From contig NZ_VTTH01000002.1 of the NCBI RefSeq assembly GCF_008831265.1, forward strand, positions 434,001 to 498,000: a stretch of DNA of 64,000 nucleotides. Reading direction: 5' to 3'. The notes beneath the pieces are model-generated. The model worked only from the letters and a program-made list of their open reading frames with translations. It was not told the origin of the DNA and made no database searches. Shown piece after piece: positions 46,076 to 55,400 of the stretch. The DNA is from Lacisediminimonas profundi (GTDB lineage Bacteria > Pseudomonadota > Gammaproteobacteria > Burkholderiales > Burkholderiaceae_D). Both the position numbers and the translations under genes were made by a program. How positions within the stretch are numbered: the stretch's first letter is position 1; every line of letters starts with the position of its first letter.

Positions 46076-46347
46076 CTGCGAGTACCGTCCCTGCCCCCGT
46101 CCCTGCCCCCGTCCCTGCCCGCCTTGCGAATCCGATCACGCAGCCCTTCGAAGTAGGCCGGATCGGCCGGGGCTGCAGGTGCAGACGCCGCGCCCGCGAG
46201 CAGGAGGCCGCGCAGTTGCAGGCGATCCTGATCCTTGCGGATCAGCTCACGCACGTACTCGCTGCTAGTGCCGTACCCGCCTTGATTGACCCGCTCATCC
46301 ACGAAGGACTTGAGCGCATCGGGTAGCGATATGTTCATTGTGCTCAT
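46072..46347 (-). CDS. ParD-family antitoxin
   Basis: 91 residues. An N-terminal ribbon-helix-helix (MNISLPDALKSFVDERV, SSEYVRELIRKD) binds DNA; the C-terminal half should wrap the toxin. The C-terminus is a run of Gly-Arg-Asp-Gly units encoded by three 12-bp repeats at 46087-46122. Start is ATG 46347 or ATG 46338; the promoter spacing puts the transcript start almost on the first ATG, so translation may be leaderless. Autorepression is probably through the TTTGGCAA direct repeats. Confidence 0.87.
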   Translation of the reverse strand: MSTMNISLPDALKSFVDERVNQGGYGTSSEYVRELIRKDQDRLQLRGLLLAGAASAPAAPADPAYFEGLRDRIRKAGRDGGRDGGRDGTRR

Positions 46348-46353
46348 GGGTCA

Positions 46354-46382
46354 AGATTAGGATGTTTGGCAAATTTTGGCAA
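46354..46382 (-). promoter_or_regulatory. parDE promoter with overlapping direct-repeat operator
   Basis: On the minus strand TTGCCA (46382-46377) and TAATCT (46359-46354) are 17 nt apart. Two TTTGGCAA repeats (plus strand, 46365-46372 and 46375-46382), 10 bp apart, lie across the -35 and spacer, a good site for a ribbon-helix-helix autorepressor. Confidence 0.6.
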
Positions 46383-46412
46383 GGTCAAGAGTTCACCCCG
46401 GCTGGACGGGCC

Positions 46413-46444
46413 AAAAAAAAGCCCGCAGCGAGCTGCGGGCTTTT
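46413..46444 (-). terminator. Terminator after dctP
   Basis: AGCCCGCAG pairs with CTGCGGGCT; on the minus strand a run of eight T residues follows. A shorter T run on the other strand suggests weak bidirectional use. Confidence 0.9.
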
Positions 46445-46464
46445 CACGACAGAAGAATTACTGA

Positions 46465-47544
46465 TTACTTCTTGCCGAGCATGAAGTTCTGCATCGGCGC
46501 TTCGCCGACGGAGAACCACTGGTTTGCGTCCTGGCGGAAACGCTTCCATGGTTCGTAGATCTTCTTGAACTTGGCGTTCTTCGCAGCTTCTTCGTTGTAG
46601 GTCTCGGTGGCAGCAGCATAGGCTGCATCCATGATCGGCTTGGAGAAGGTGCGCAGCTTGACGCCTGATTTCAGCAAGCGGGCAAGTGCCTGTGGATTAC
46701 GCGAGTCGTATTCGGCCTGCATGCCGGTATGCGCCTCGACAGTCGCCACTTCCAGCGCCGCCTGGTATTCCTTCGGCAGCTTTTCCCATTCCTTGATGCC
46801 GACGTAGAACGCCAGCTGCGCGCTCGGCTCCCACCAGCCCGGTGCGTAGTAGAACGGGGCGACACGGCTGAAGCCCAGCTTTTCGTCGTCATACGGACCG
46901 ACCCATTCAGCAGCGTCGATCGTGCCTTTTTCAAGCGACGGGTAAATGTCGCCGCCCGCAACCTGCTGCGGCACCACGCCCATCTTGGACATGACGCGCC
47001 CGGCCATGCCGGCGATACGCATCTTCAATCCCTTCAGGTCGTTGACCGTCTTGATTTCCTTGCGGTACCAGCCGCCCATCTGGGTGCCCGTATTGCCGCC
47101 CATGAAGTTGACGATGCCGTAGTCCTTGAAGAACTCGCGCATCAGGGGCATGCCGCCGCCATGCATCATCCATGCCGTCTGCTGCCGCGAATTCAGGCCA
47201 AACGGGATCGCCGTGTCGAAGCAGAAGGCCGGATCCTTGCCGAAGTAGTAGTAGCCAGCGGTGTGGCCCATCTCTACCGTGCCGGCCTGGACTGCATCAA
47301 CCACCTGCAGTGCCGGAATGATTTCGCCGGCTGCGAACACGCGGATGTTGAACTTGCCGCCGGTCAGGGCAGCCACTCGCTTGCTGAATATTTCGGACGC
47401 GCCGAAGATGGTATCAAGCGATTTGGGGAAACTGGAGGCGAGGCGCCAGTTGACGGTAGGTTGGGTCTGGGCCAGTGCCGGCGCCGCGATGGCGCTGACG
47501 GTGGCGCCAACGGCCGCATTCTTGAGGAAGGAACGACGTTGCAT
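46465..47544 (-). CDS. TRAP transporter periplasmic binding protein, TakP-like
   Basis: 359 residues. The exported solute-binding protein has a signal with QRRSFLKNAA, compatible with Tat export. The segments YYYFGKDPAF, AIPFGLNSRQQTAWM and GGNTGTQMGGWYRKEI resemble the TakP subgroup that binds alpha-keto acids or lactate, often as Ca2+ complexes; MRIAGMAG contains the conserved Arg. The membrane subunits DctQ and DctM are not next to it, so it is an orphan that depends on a transporter elsewhere. A strong terminator follows. Confidence 0.88.
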   Translation of the reverse strand: MQRRSFLKNAAVGATVSAIAAPALAQTQPTVNWRLASSFPKSLDTIFGASEIFSKRVAALTGGKFNIRVFAAGEIIPALQVVDAVQAGTVEMGHTAGYYYFGKDPAFCFDTAIPFGLNSRQQTAWMMHGGGMPLMREFFKDYGIVNFMGGNTGTQMGGWYRKEIKTVNDLKGLKMRIAGMAGRVMSKMGVVPQQVAGGDIYPSLEKGTIDAAEWVGPYDDEKLGFSRVAPFYYAPGWWEPSAQLAFYVGIKEWEKLPKEYQAALEVATVEAHTGMQAEYDSRNPQALARLLKSGVKLRTFSKPIMDAAYAAATETYNEEAAKNAKFKKIYEPWKRFRQDANQWFSVGEAPMQNFMLGKK

Positions 47545-47716
47545 TAGATTGTCTCTCCGATTGTTATTTAAAATGCACTTCATTTGCCTGCCGAGTATCT
47601 CTCGTGTCAAAGCATCCCGTAATTGTCGCGTAAATCGGTGGCATTTGGCTACGTTCTTTTTGCCGGGAAGCCATACGGTTTACCCTTACCGCCCTGCGCA
47701 ATCCAGTCCGATGGCG

Positions 47717-47744
47717 AAAAAAAACCGCCCGATCTTCCGGGCGG
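47717..47744 (-). terminator. Terminator after the Lys/Ala-rich protein gene
   Basis: CCGCCCG pairs with CGGGCGG; eight T residues follow on the minus strand. Confidence 0.85.
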
Positions 47745-47797
47745 GCGGCTTGCTGCACTGCGGACGCCGGATGCCGGCGTCGAAAACGGAGTGCCGA

Positions 47798-48058
47798 TTA
47801 CTTCTTGGGGGCGTCCGCTTTTGCAGCGGCAGGTGCGCTGGCTTTGTCATTCGATGCTTTCGGCTCAGCTTTTTTATCTTTTTTCTTGGCTTCAGTTTTC
47901 TTCACTTTCTTCTCAGCCTTGGCATCAGCCTTGTCCATCTTGCCATTGGCGGAAGCCGAAGCGCTGGCAGGAGCAGCGGCAGGCGCAGCGCTGTGGGAAG
48001 CAGCAAATGCCGAGGTGGCAAACACGGTCGAGACGAGTGCGATGATCAGTTTGTTCAT
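47798..48058 (-). CDS. Small exported Lys/Ala-rich protein
   Basis: 86 residues. A clear Sec signal (MNKLIIALVSTVFATSAFAA) precedes a mature part made almost only of Lys, Ala, Asp, Glu, Ser and Pro, with alternating KAEKKVKK-type clusters. No domain is recognised. It is intrinsically disordered and strongly basic, like acid-shock or histone-H1-like tails. It has its own terminator. Periplasmic charge buffering or polyanion binding are guesses only. Confidence 0.75.
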   Translation of the reverse strand: MNKLIIALVSTVFATSAFAASHSAAPAAAPASASASANGKMDKADAKAEKKVKKTEAKKKDKKAEPKASNDKASAPAAAKADAPKK

Positions 48059-48213
48059 TTCGAAAACCTTTCTTCAGACGTTATGAAAGTGGATCTCAGG
48101 AATCGGCACTTTCGAACCGATTCCCTCCATAACGTGGTCAGTCAGCACCAGGTTGACCTTGGTCGGCCAGAATATGCAAGAGCTTGCCACCGCCAAACGG
48201 TGATGACGAATTA

Positions 48214-49437
48214 TCAACCAGCCTCGGCCACTGCCCCAGCCGCCACCAGCGTGTCGATCTCCTGGGAGGAATAGCCATATTCAACCAGCAGCTCCCGAGT
48301 GTGCTCACCCAGCATGGGTGCATGCCTGAGGACCGCGGTCGGCGTTTCCGAAAAATGAACCGGGCAGCCTAGGGCGCGGGTGTGGCCTGCCTGTGGATGA
48401 TCCACCTCGACCACCATGTTGCGCGCCAGCGTTTGCGGATGAGTGAGCGCCTCGCCGACCGACAGCACGGGACCGGCAGGAACGCCGGCGGCATCGAATG
48501 CGGCAATCCATTCGGATTTGCTGCGGGTGACGAGTACGGCATTCATCGCCTCGCACAGCGCCGGCAGGTTCTCCATGCGCCCCTTGTTGGTAGAGAAGCG
48601 CGGGTCCTGCTTCCATTCCGGATGGCCCAGCACTTCGGCAATGCGCTCCCAGTTGGCCTGGTTGGCGCCGCCGATATTGATCCAGCCATCGCTGGCCTGG
48701 AAGGCCTGGTAAGGAGCGGTCAGCAAGTGCGCCGAGCCGGTCGGGCCAACCGATGTACCGTTGGCGAAGTAGACCGCTGCTTGCCAATAGGTCTGCTGCA
48801 GCCCGGCTTCCAGCAGCGATGTGTCGACCATCTGCCCCTGCCCGGTCTTGAGCTTGTGGACATAGGCGGCAGTGATCCCGATCACCGCCAGCACGCCGGC
48901 ATTGATATCCGTGATCGAATTTCCGGTCTTGACCGGAGGCCGGCCGGGCTCGCCAGTGAAGGACATCAGGCCGCTCATGCCCTGTGCAATCAGGTCGAAG
49001 CCGCCCTTGTCGGCGAAGGGACCATCGCGGCCATACCCCGAAATGGAACAGTAGATCAGTCCGGGATTGTGTTCGCGCAGGGTTTCATAGCCCAGTCCCA
49101 GCTTCTCCATGGTGCCGAGCCGGTAATTTTCAATCAGGACGTCGGCATCCTTCACCATGCGCAGCAGCACTTCCCTGCCCTGCTCCTGCTTCAGGTTGAC
49201 AGCGATGCCGCGCTTGTTTCGGTTCAGGACCATGAATGGCGCCGAGACGCCATTTACGCGCGGCTCGCTGTAGCCGCGCGAATCGTCGCCGCCCGGCAGC
49301 TTCTCGACCTTGATGACGTCAGCGCCCATGTCGGCGAGCATCATGCCGCAAGTCGGGCCGGCCATGATCTGGGCCAGTTCGAGTACGCGCATTCCGGCCA
49401 TTGGCCCGGAATGGCGGGAAGTTTCCTTGGTTTTCAT
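48214..49437 (-). CDS. CaiB/BaiF family CoA transferase
   Basis: 407-residue class III CoA transferase. It has the N-terminal VLELAQIMAGPTCGMMLADMG, KVEKLPGGD and ENYRLG motifs. The catalytic Asp sits in GGFDLIAQ (about residue 145), where formyl-CoA transferase has its Asp nucleophile. Donor and acceptor acids are unknown. It is the last gene of the leftward operon of aminotransferase, crotonase-family protein and CoA transferase, probably controlled by the divergent GntR regulator. Confidence 0.9.
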   Translation of the reverse strand: MKTKETSRHSGPMAGMRVLELAQIMAGPTCGMMLADMGADVIKVEKLPGGDDSRGYSEPRVNGVSAPFMVLNRNKRGIAVNLKQEQGREVLLRMVKDADVLIENYRLGTMEKLGLGYETLREHNPGLIYCSISGYGRDGPFADKGGFDLIAQGMSGLMSFTGEPGRPPVKTGNSITDINAGVLAVIGITAAYVHKLKTGQGQMVDTSLLEAGLQQTYWQAAVYFANGTSVGPTGSAHLLTAPYQAFQASDGWINIGGANQANWERIAEVLGHPEWKQDPRFSTNKGRMENLPALCEAMNAVLVTRSKSEWIAAFDAAGVPAGPVLSVGEALTHPQTLARNMVVEVDHPQAGHTRALGCPVHFSETPTAVLRHAPMLGEHTRELLVEYGYSSQEIDTLVAAGAVAEAG

Positions 49438-49486
49438 GGATGAGGCTGATTGCCTGTGATTCTGTTGGATGCCTGCACAGGCCGGG

Positions 49487-50263
49487 TCAGGACCCGGTCC
49501 ATTCAGGACGTTTCTTGTCGAGAAATGCGTTGACGCCGATCTTGAAATCGCGGCTGCCGTAGCAGGCGCGGATCAGGTCATCACCTGCCGGGACGCTCTC
49601 TGCGACGACGCGACGGATGGCTTCCTTGGATACCCGCATCGTCACCGGCGCGTGCTGCGCCAAGCGCGTGCAGAGCGCATCGACCGCGGCCTCCAGTCCA
49701 GCCGAATCGACCACTTCCGTGACGAAACCGCAGGCTTTCGCTTCATCGGCAGCGATGCTTTCTGCCAGCAGCAGCATGCGCTTGGCGCGCGCCGCGCCGA
49801 ACCCTGCTACGACCCGCGCCACATTGCCGGTGGACAGGCAGTTGCCCAAGGTGCGCGCGATCGGCACGCCAAACGAAGACTTCGGCGTGGCGATCCGGAA
49901 ATCGCAGGCGGCGCTGATGGCCAGCCCGCCGCCAATTGCCCAGCCATCGACGATCGCCACGGTCGGCATCGGCAAGCTCTCTATCTGGCCGATGCGCTCA
50001 TCGATGATCTTCTCGTACGCGATCCCGTCCTCGCCAGTCTGGAAATCGCGGAATTGCTCGATGTCGGTGCCGGCGACAAATGCCTCGCCGCCGGCGCCGC
50101 GTATGGTCGCGACCCGGATCGCCGGATTGCTGGCGATCTGCTCGCAAATCCTGGCGAGTTCCTCGTACATCGACCAGGTCATCGCATTGCGCGCTTGCGG
50201 GCGGTCGATCAGGATCTGTGCGATACCGTTGTGGATCGTCAGATGGACTTGGCCATTGCTCAT
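49487..50263 (-). CDS. Enoyl-CoA hydratase/isomerase (crotonase) family protein
   Basis: 258 residues with the crotonase fold. The oxyanion-hole segments are AFVAGTDIEQF (about 57-67) and GWAIGGGLAISAACDFRIA (about 101-119). Where enoyl-CoA hydratase has the catalytic Glu (PEI after FG), this protein reads GVPIARTLG, so hydratase activity is doubtful and another crotonase reaction is possible. It lies between the aminotransferase and the CoA transferase genes with short gaps. Confidence 0.87.
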   Translation of the reverse strand: MSNGQVHLTIHNGIAQILIDRPQARNAMTWSMYEELARICEQIASNPAIRVATIRGAGGEAFVAGTDIEQFRDFQTGEDGIAYEKIIDERIGQIESLPMPTVAIVDGWAIGGGLAISAACDFRIATPKSSFGVPIARTLGNCLSTGNVARVVAGFGAARAKRMLLLAESIAADEAKACGFVTEVVDSAGLEAAVDALCTRLAQHAPVTMRVSKEAIRRVVAESVPAGDDLIRACYGSRDFKIGVNAFLDKKRPEWTGS

Positions 50264-50285
50264 GTCAGGAGTGCCTCGATGGAAA

Positions 50286-51491
50286 TCAGGCTGCCCGCGC
50301 CATCGGCGCACTGGACGTCTGCGCCAGGTAATCCAGCGCCGCCTGCACGCCGCCCTTCTTGTGCGGCACACCGGCCGCAGCCAGGCCCATCTCGACGCCC
50401 GACAACGTGCCGCACAGGGTCAGGTCATTGAAGTCGCCAAGGTGACCGATGCGGAACACCTTGCCCGACACCTTGCCAAGGCCCTGCCCGAGCGACATGT
50501 TGAAGCGCTCGAGCACGATCTTGCGGAAGGCATCGGCACTGTGCCCCTCGGGCATCAGCACCGCAGTCAGCACCGGGCTGTATTCGTCCGGATTCAGGCA
50601 CAGCACTTCCAGGCCCCAGGCACGCACTGCGCGCCGGGTCGCTTCGGCATGGCGATGGTGTCGCGCGAACACATTGTCCAGCCCTTCCTCCAGCAACATG
50701 TCGATTGCTTCGTTCAAGCCATACAGAAGGTTGGTCGCCGGCGTGTAGGGGAAATAGCCGGTCGGATTGATTGCCAGCATTTCCTTCCAATCCCAGTAGG
50801 AACGCGGCAGTTTCGCCTGTTCGGACGCCGCGATCGCCTTGGCGCTGAGTGCATTGAAAGACAGGCCCGGCGGCATCATCAAGCCCTTCTGCGACCCGGC
50901 AACCGAGACGTCCACGCCCCACTCGTCATGACGGTAATCGGCCGAAGCCAGTCCGGAAATGGTGTCGACCATCAGCAGGGCTGGATGTCCGGCGCGGTCG
51001 ATCGCACGGCGCACTTCGGCGATGCGGCTGGTGGCGCCGGTCGAGGTTTCGTTGTGCACGACGCAGACTGCCTTGATCTCGTGTCCCGTGTCCTGCGCCA
51101 ACCGGGCCTCGACGGCTGCCGGATCGACCCCGTGGCGCCAGTCGCCGGGAATGAATTCCGAGCGCACGCCCATCTTCTCCGCCAATTTCCTCCACAGCGT
51201 CGCGAACTGGCCGGTCTCGGCCATCAGCACCAGGTCGCCGGGCGACATGGTGTTGACCAGGGCGGCTTCCCACGCGCCAGTGCCCGAGGACGGATAGATC
51301 ACGACCTGCGACTCGGTCTGGAAAATCTTCTTCATGCCGGCGATGACCGCCTTGCCCAGTACCGCGAACTCAGGCCCCCGATGGTCGATGGTGGCGTTAT
51401 CGATCGCGCGCAAAATGCGGTCCGGGACCGTACTCGGCCCGGGAATCTGCAGGAAGTGACGGCCGGCCGGATGGGAATTCAGGGAGATCAT
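50286..51491 (-). CDS. Class V aminotransferase (serine/alanine-glyoxylate type)
   Basis: 401-residue PLP enzyme. IPGPSTVPDRILRAI (about 17-31), SGTGAWEAAL and the PLP-lysine segment VAGSQKGLMMPPG (about 196) are diagnostic of the serine/alanine-glyoxylate aminotransferase branch. Together with the CoA transferase and the FAD/Fe-S 2-hydroxyacid dehydrogenase it hints at glyoxylate or 2-hydroxyacid metabolism. ATG 51491 is downstream of a 17-bp-spaced TTGCAA/TATGAT promoter overlapped at its start site by a GntR-like palindrome. Confidence 0.9.
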   Translation of the reverse strand: MISLNSHPAGRHFLQIPGPSTVPDRILRAIDNATIDHRGPEFAVLGKAVIAGMKKIFQTESQVVIYPSSGTGAWEAALVNTMSPGDLVLMAETGQFATLWRKLAEKMGVRSEFIPGDWRHGVDPAAVEARLAQDTGHEIKAVCVVHNETSTGATSRIAEVRRAIDRAGHPALLMVDTISGLASADYRHDEWGVDVSVAGSQKGLMMPPGLSFNALSAKAIAASEQAKLPRSYWDWKEMLAINPTGYFPYTPATNLLYGLNEAIDMLLEEGLDNVFARHHRHAEATRRAVRAWGLEVLCLNPDEYSPVLTAVLMPEGHSADAFRKIVLERFNMSLGQGLGKVSGKVFRIGHLGDFNDLTLCGTLSGVEMGLAAAGVPHKKGGVQAALDYLAQTSSAPMARAA

Positions 51492-51510
51492 CGAAAAGGG
51501 CTCCAGTTCG

Positions 51511-51521
51511 TTGGTATACAA
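51511..51521. promoter_or_regulatory. GntR-type operator at the aminotransferase operon start
   Basis: TTGGTATACAA shares the core TTGGTATAC with the palindrome in front of gntR (51685-51695). It covers the presumed transcription start of the leftward operon, right after its -10 element. Confidence 0.6.
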
Positions 51522-51527
51522 AACTGG

Positions 51528-51556
51528 ATCATAAAGACCTTCCCCATCCCTTGCAA
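51528..51556 (-). promoter_or_regulatory. Promoter of the aminotransferase operon
   Basis: On the minus strand TTGCAA (51556-51551) and TATGAT (51533-51528) are separated by 17 nt, a near-consensus sigma-70 promoter. Confidence 0.7.
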
Positions 51557-51684
51557 GCGCGATCCACATTGCAGAGCAACATGCGCATCGAAAATTCTCC
51601 TATGAAGAACCGAGTCAGTCGCGTGACATGCCGGCGCCTGGGCTTTATTTTTCAGGACAAAGGCATTATGCTAGCGCCATCACC

Positions 51685-51695
51685 TTGGTATACCA
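51685..51695. promoter_or_regulatory. GntR-type operator in front of gntR
   Basis: TTGGTATACCA, containing the perfect 10-bp palindrome TGGTATACCA, ends one base before the gntR start codon. It matches the short TNGTNNNACNA-type sites of FCD-domain GntR regulators and suggests autorepression. Confidence 0.6.
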
Positions 51696-51696
51696 G

Positions 51697-52401
51697 ATGC
51701 CCTCCCACCTGAAACTCAGCACCGCACCTGACGCAGACCGCTCGACGCTCCCGGCCACCGTCGCCACCCGCTTGCGCGAAATGATTACCGAAGGTGAACT
51801 TGCCGCGGGCGCCCGGCTCAACGAGCGCGCCCTGTGCGAACGGCTGGGTGTTTCGCGCACGCCATTACGTGAAGCCTTCCGTTTGCTGGCTGCTGAAGGG
51901 CTGGTCGCGATCGAGCCCAACCGCGGCGCCCAGGTAGTGGCGCTGTCGGATGAAGACGTGCGCCAGAGTTTCGAGGTGATGAGCGGCCTGGAAGCGCTTT
52001 CCGGCGAGCTGGCGTGCCGCCACATCACCGAGGACGAGATCGCGGAAATCCGGGCGCTGACCTTCGAGATGCTGGCCTGCCATGCGCGCAAGGACCTGCC
52101 CGCCTACTACCGCCTGAACCGCCAGATCCATGACCTGATCAACCTGGCAGCGCGCAACCGCATCCTGACCCAGACTTACCAGACGCTGAACACGCGCATC
52201 CAGAACCTGCGCTTCCGCTCGAATTTCGACCGCGCGAAATGGGACCAGGCATGCCGTGACCACGCCGAGATGGTCGAGGCGCTGGCAGCGCGGGACGCCG
52301 TGCGGCTGACTGCCATCTTGCGCACCCACCTGACCCACAAGGGCGAGTCGGTGCTGGAAGCCCTGCATGAGCAGCAATCCGAGCGCGCCCGCGCGTCCTG
52401 A
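51697..52401 (+). CDS. GntR-family regulator (FCD domain)
   Basis: 234 residues. An N-terminal winged helix (about 20-85, with NERALCERLGVSRTPLREAFRLL) is joined to an FCD all-helical effector domain (about 95-220, with metal or ligand-binding His in IHDL, and DHAEMVEAL). FCD regulators sense organic acids such as glycolate, lactate or pyruvate. ATG 51697 is preferred; no Shine-Dalgarno sequence is seen because the operator abuts the start. It is divergent from the aminotransferase operon and 21 bp upstream of the FAD/Fe-S dehydrogenase gene, so it probably controls both. Confidence 0.88.
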   Translation: MPSHLKLSTAPDADRSTLPATVATRLREMITEGELAAGARLNERALCERLGVSRTPLREAFRLLAAEGLVAIEPNRGAQVVALSDEDVRQSFEVMSGLEALSGELACRHITEDEIAEIRALTFEMLACHARKDLPAYYRLNRQIHDLINLAARNRILTQTYQTLNTRIQNLRFRSNFDRAKWDQACRDHAEMVEALAARDAVRLTAILRTHLTHKGESVLEALHEQQSERARAS

Positions 52402-52422
52402 CTACACGAACCTGCCCGCACC

Positions 52423-55400
52423 ATGAATGCACCGACCCCGCAACAAGTCCTGATCCACTCCGGCCCCTTCGTCAACGAGTTGTCGGGCCGCTTGCGGCGC
52501 GCCGTTGCCGGCGAAGTCCGGTTCGACCGAGGGACCCGAGGACGTTATTCCACCGATGCATCGATCTACCAGATCGAGCCGGTCGGCGTGCTGATTCCGA
52601 AATCGGTCGATGACGTACGCGCCGCGATTGCCATCTGCCGCGAACTGCAGGTGCCGCTGCTGCCGCGCGGGGCCGGCACATCCCAGTGCGGCCAGACCGT
52701 CGGCGCGGCACTGGTGATCGACAACAGCAAGTACCTGAACAAAGTGCTGGCATTCGACAAGGATGCCATGAGCGTGACGGTCGAACCGGGGATTGTGCTG
52801 GACCACCTGAATGCCTGGCTCAAGCCGCACGGGGTATGGTTCCCGGTCGACGTATCGACCGCCGCGCAGTGCACGATCGGCGGCATGGCCGGCAACAACT
52901 CCTGCGGCTCGCGCTCGATTGCCTACGGCAACATGGTGCACAACGTACTGGCGCTCGACGCCATCCTTGCCGACGGCAGCGAAGCGCACTTTACTGCCGA
53001 AGGCGACATGCTGGCGCAACACGCCGCCGGAACCCGGATCGGCGACCTGGTGCGCGGACTGCGCACCATCGGCGAACGCGAGCGCGACGAGATCGAGCGC
53101 ATGGTGCCCAAGGTCATGCGTCGCGTCGGCGGCTACAACATCGACATCTATCACCCGCAAAGCGAGCGTCCATACACCGCCGATGCCAGCGTCAACCTGT
53201 CGCATCTGCTGGTAGGCAGCGAGGGGACCCTGGCCTATACCCGCGCGCTGACACTGAAGCTGTCGCCGCTGCCGAAACAGAAAACCCTGGGCGTGGTCAA
53301 CTTCCCGAGTTTTCATCAGGCGATGGACAGCGCCCGTCACATCGTCAAGCTGGGGCCGGCAGCGGTGGAACTGGTAGACAGCACGATGATAGAACTGGCG
53401 CGCAGCAATCCAGCATTCCGCCCCGTGATCGACCGCGCCCTCACCGGCGAACCGGAGGCGATCCTGCTGGTTGAATTCGCCGGCGACAGCCGCGACGAAC
53501 AACTGGCGCGGCTGGCGCAACTGGTGCAGTTGATGAGCGATCTCGGCCTGCCTGGCAGCGTGGTCGAAATGACCGATGCCGGGCCGCAAAAGGAATTGTG
53601 GGAGGTGCGCAAGGCAGGCCTGAACATCATGATGAGCATGCGCGGCGACGGCAAGCCGGTGTCTTTCATCGAAGATTGCGCAGTGCCGCTCGAGCACCTC
53701 GCCGAGTACACCAGCCGGCTGACGGAAGTCTTCCACAAGCATGGCACCCGCGGCACCTGGTACGCCCATGCCTCGGTCGGGACGCTGCATGTGCGGCCGA
53801 TCCTGAACATGCGCGACGACGGCGCCGGCAAGATGCGCGCAATTGCAGAGGAAGCCGGGGCGCTGGTACGCCAGTTCAAGGGCGCGTTCTCGGGCGAACA
53901 TGGTGACGGCCTGGTGCGCAGCGAGTGGGTCGGCTGGCAGTTCGGCGAGCGCCTGACGCGCGCATTCGAGGAGATCAAGGACCGCTTCGATCCGGACGGC
54001 CTGATGAACCCCGGGAAAATCGTGCGCACGACCCGCATGGACGAGCGCTCGCTGTTCCGTTTCAAGCCCGGCTACCAGGCCGAGGCCATCACGACTGCGC
54101 TCGACTGGAGCGCGTGGAATGTGCAGGTCGATCCGGTCACCGAGCAAAGCAGCGCGCCGGGCACCGGCGGCGATCCGGCCGGTGGGTTGGCCAAGGCTCT
54201 AGAGATGTGCAACAACAATGGTCATTGCCGCAAGTTCGACGCCGGCACGATGTGTCCGAGCTATCGGGTCACGCGCGATGAGCAGCACCTTACCCGCGGT
54301 CGTGCCAATACGCTGCGGCTGGCGCTGTCGGGCCAGCTTGGTCCCGACGCATTGGCGTCGGATGAAGTCGCGGCAACGCTCGACCTGTGCGTCAGCTGCA
54401 AGGGCTGCAAGCGCGACTGCCCGACCGGTGTCGACATGGCGCGCATGAAAACCGAAGTGCTGTACCAGCGCCAGAAAAAACACGGGCTGCGTTTCAAGGA
54501 AAAGCTGATCGCCACGCTACCAAGGTGGGCGCCGTGGGCGGCGCGCATGCACTGGCTGGTGAATCTGCGCGACACCCTGCCCGGCGCCGCGCGGCTGTCG
54601 GAAAAGCTGCTCGGATTCTCTGCACGACGGTCGCTGCCGGTCTGGCGCGCCGACACCTGGCTGCGCGACGCCGCGTCCACCCCGGGCCGCTCGAGTGGGG
54701 CCCTGGCCAGCGAAGTGGTGCTGTTGGCCGACACCTTCAACAACTACTTCGAATCGGAAAACTTGCGTGCGGCGCAACGGGTGCTGGAGGCCGCCGGCTA
54801 CCATGTCCATATCGCACGTCCCAAGGCAAACGATACCGATGCCGGGCGTCCGCTCTGCTGCGGCCGCACTTACCTCGCCGCCGGCCTGGTCGATGAAGCG
54901 AAGCAGGAGGCGCGCCGCATGATAGAGGCGCTGTCGCCCTGGGTAGAACGCGGCATTGCCATCGTCGGCCTGGAGCCTTCCTGCCTGCTGACGCTGCGCG
55001 ACGAATTCCTGGCAATGGGTCTTGGCAAGCAGGCTGTCGCGCTGGCCTCCAATGCATTCCTTTTCGAAGAGTTTCTCGCGCGTGAAATTGCTGCTGGCCG
55101 GCTCAAACTCGACCTGAAGCCGCTGGCCGGGCAGAAGGCGCTACTGCATGGCCACTGCCATCAGAAGGCATTCGATGCCGTGACGCCGGTGCAGAAGGTG
55201 CTGGGCCTGATTCCGGGGCTCAAGGTAGAGCTGATCGAGTCGAGTTGCTGCGGCATGGCGGGAAGCTTCGGTTACGAAGCGAGTCACCATGACGTGTCGA
55301 TGCAGATGGGCGAGCTGTCGCTGCTGCCGGCCGTGCGCAAAGCCGATGCCGATACCATCCTGGTTGCAGATGGCACGAGCTGCCGGCACCAGATTGCCGA

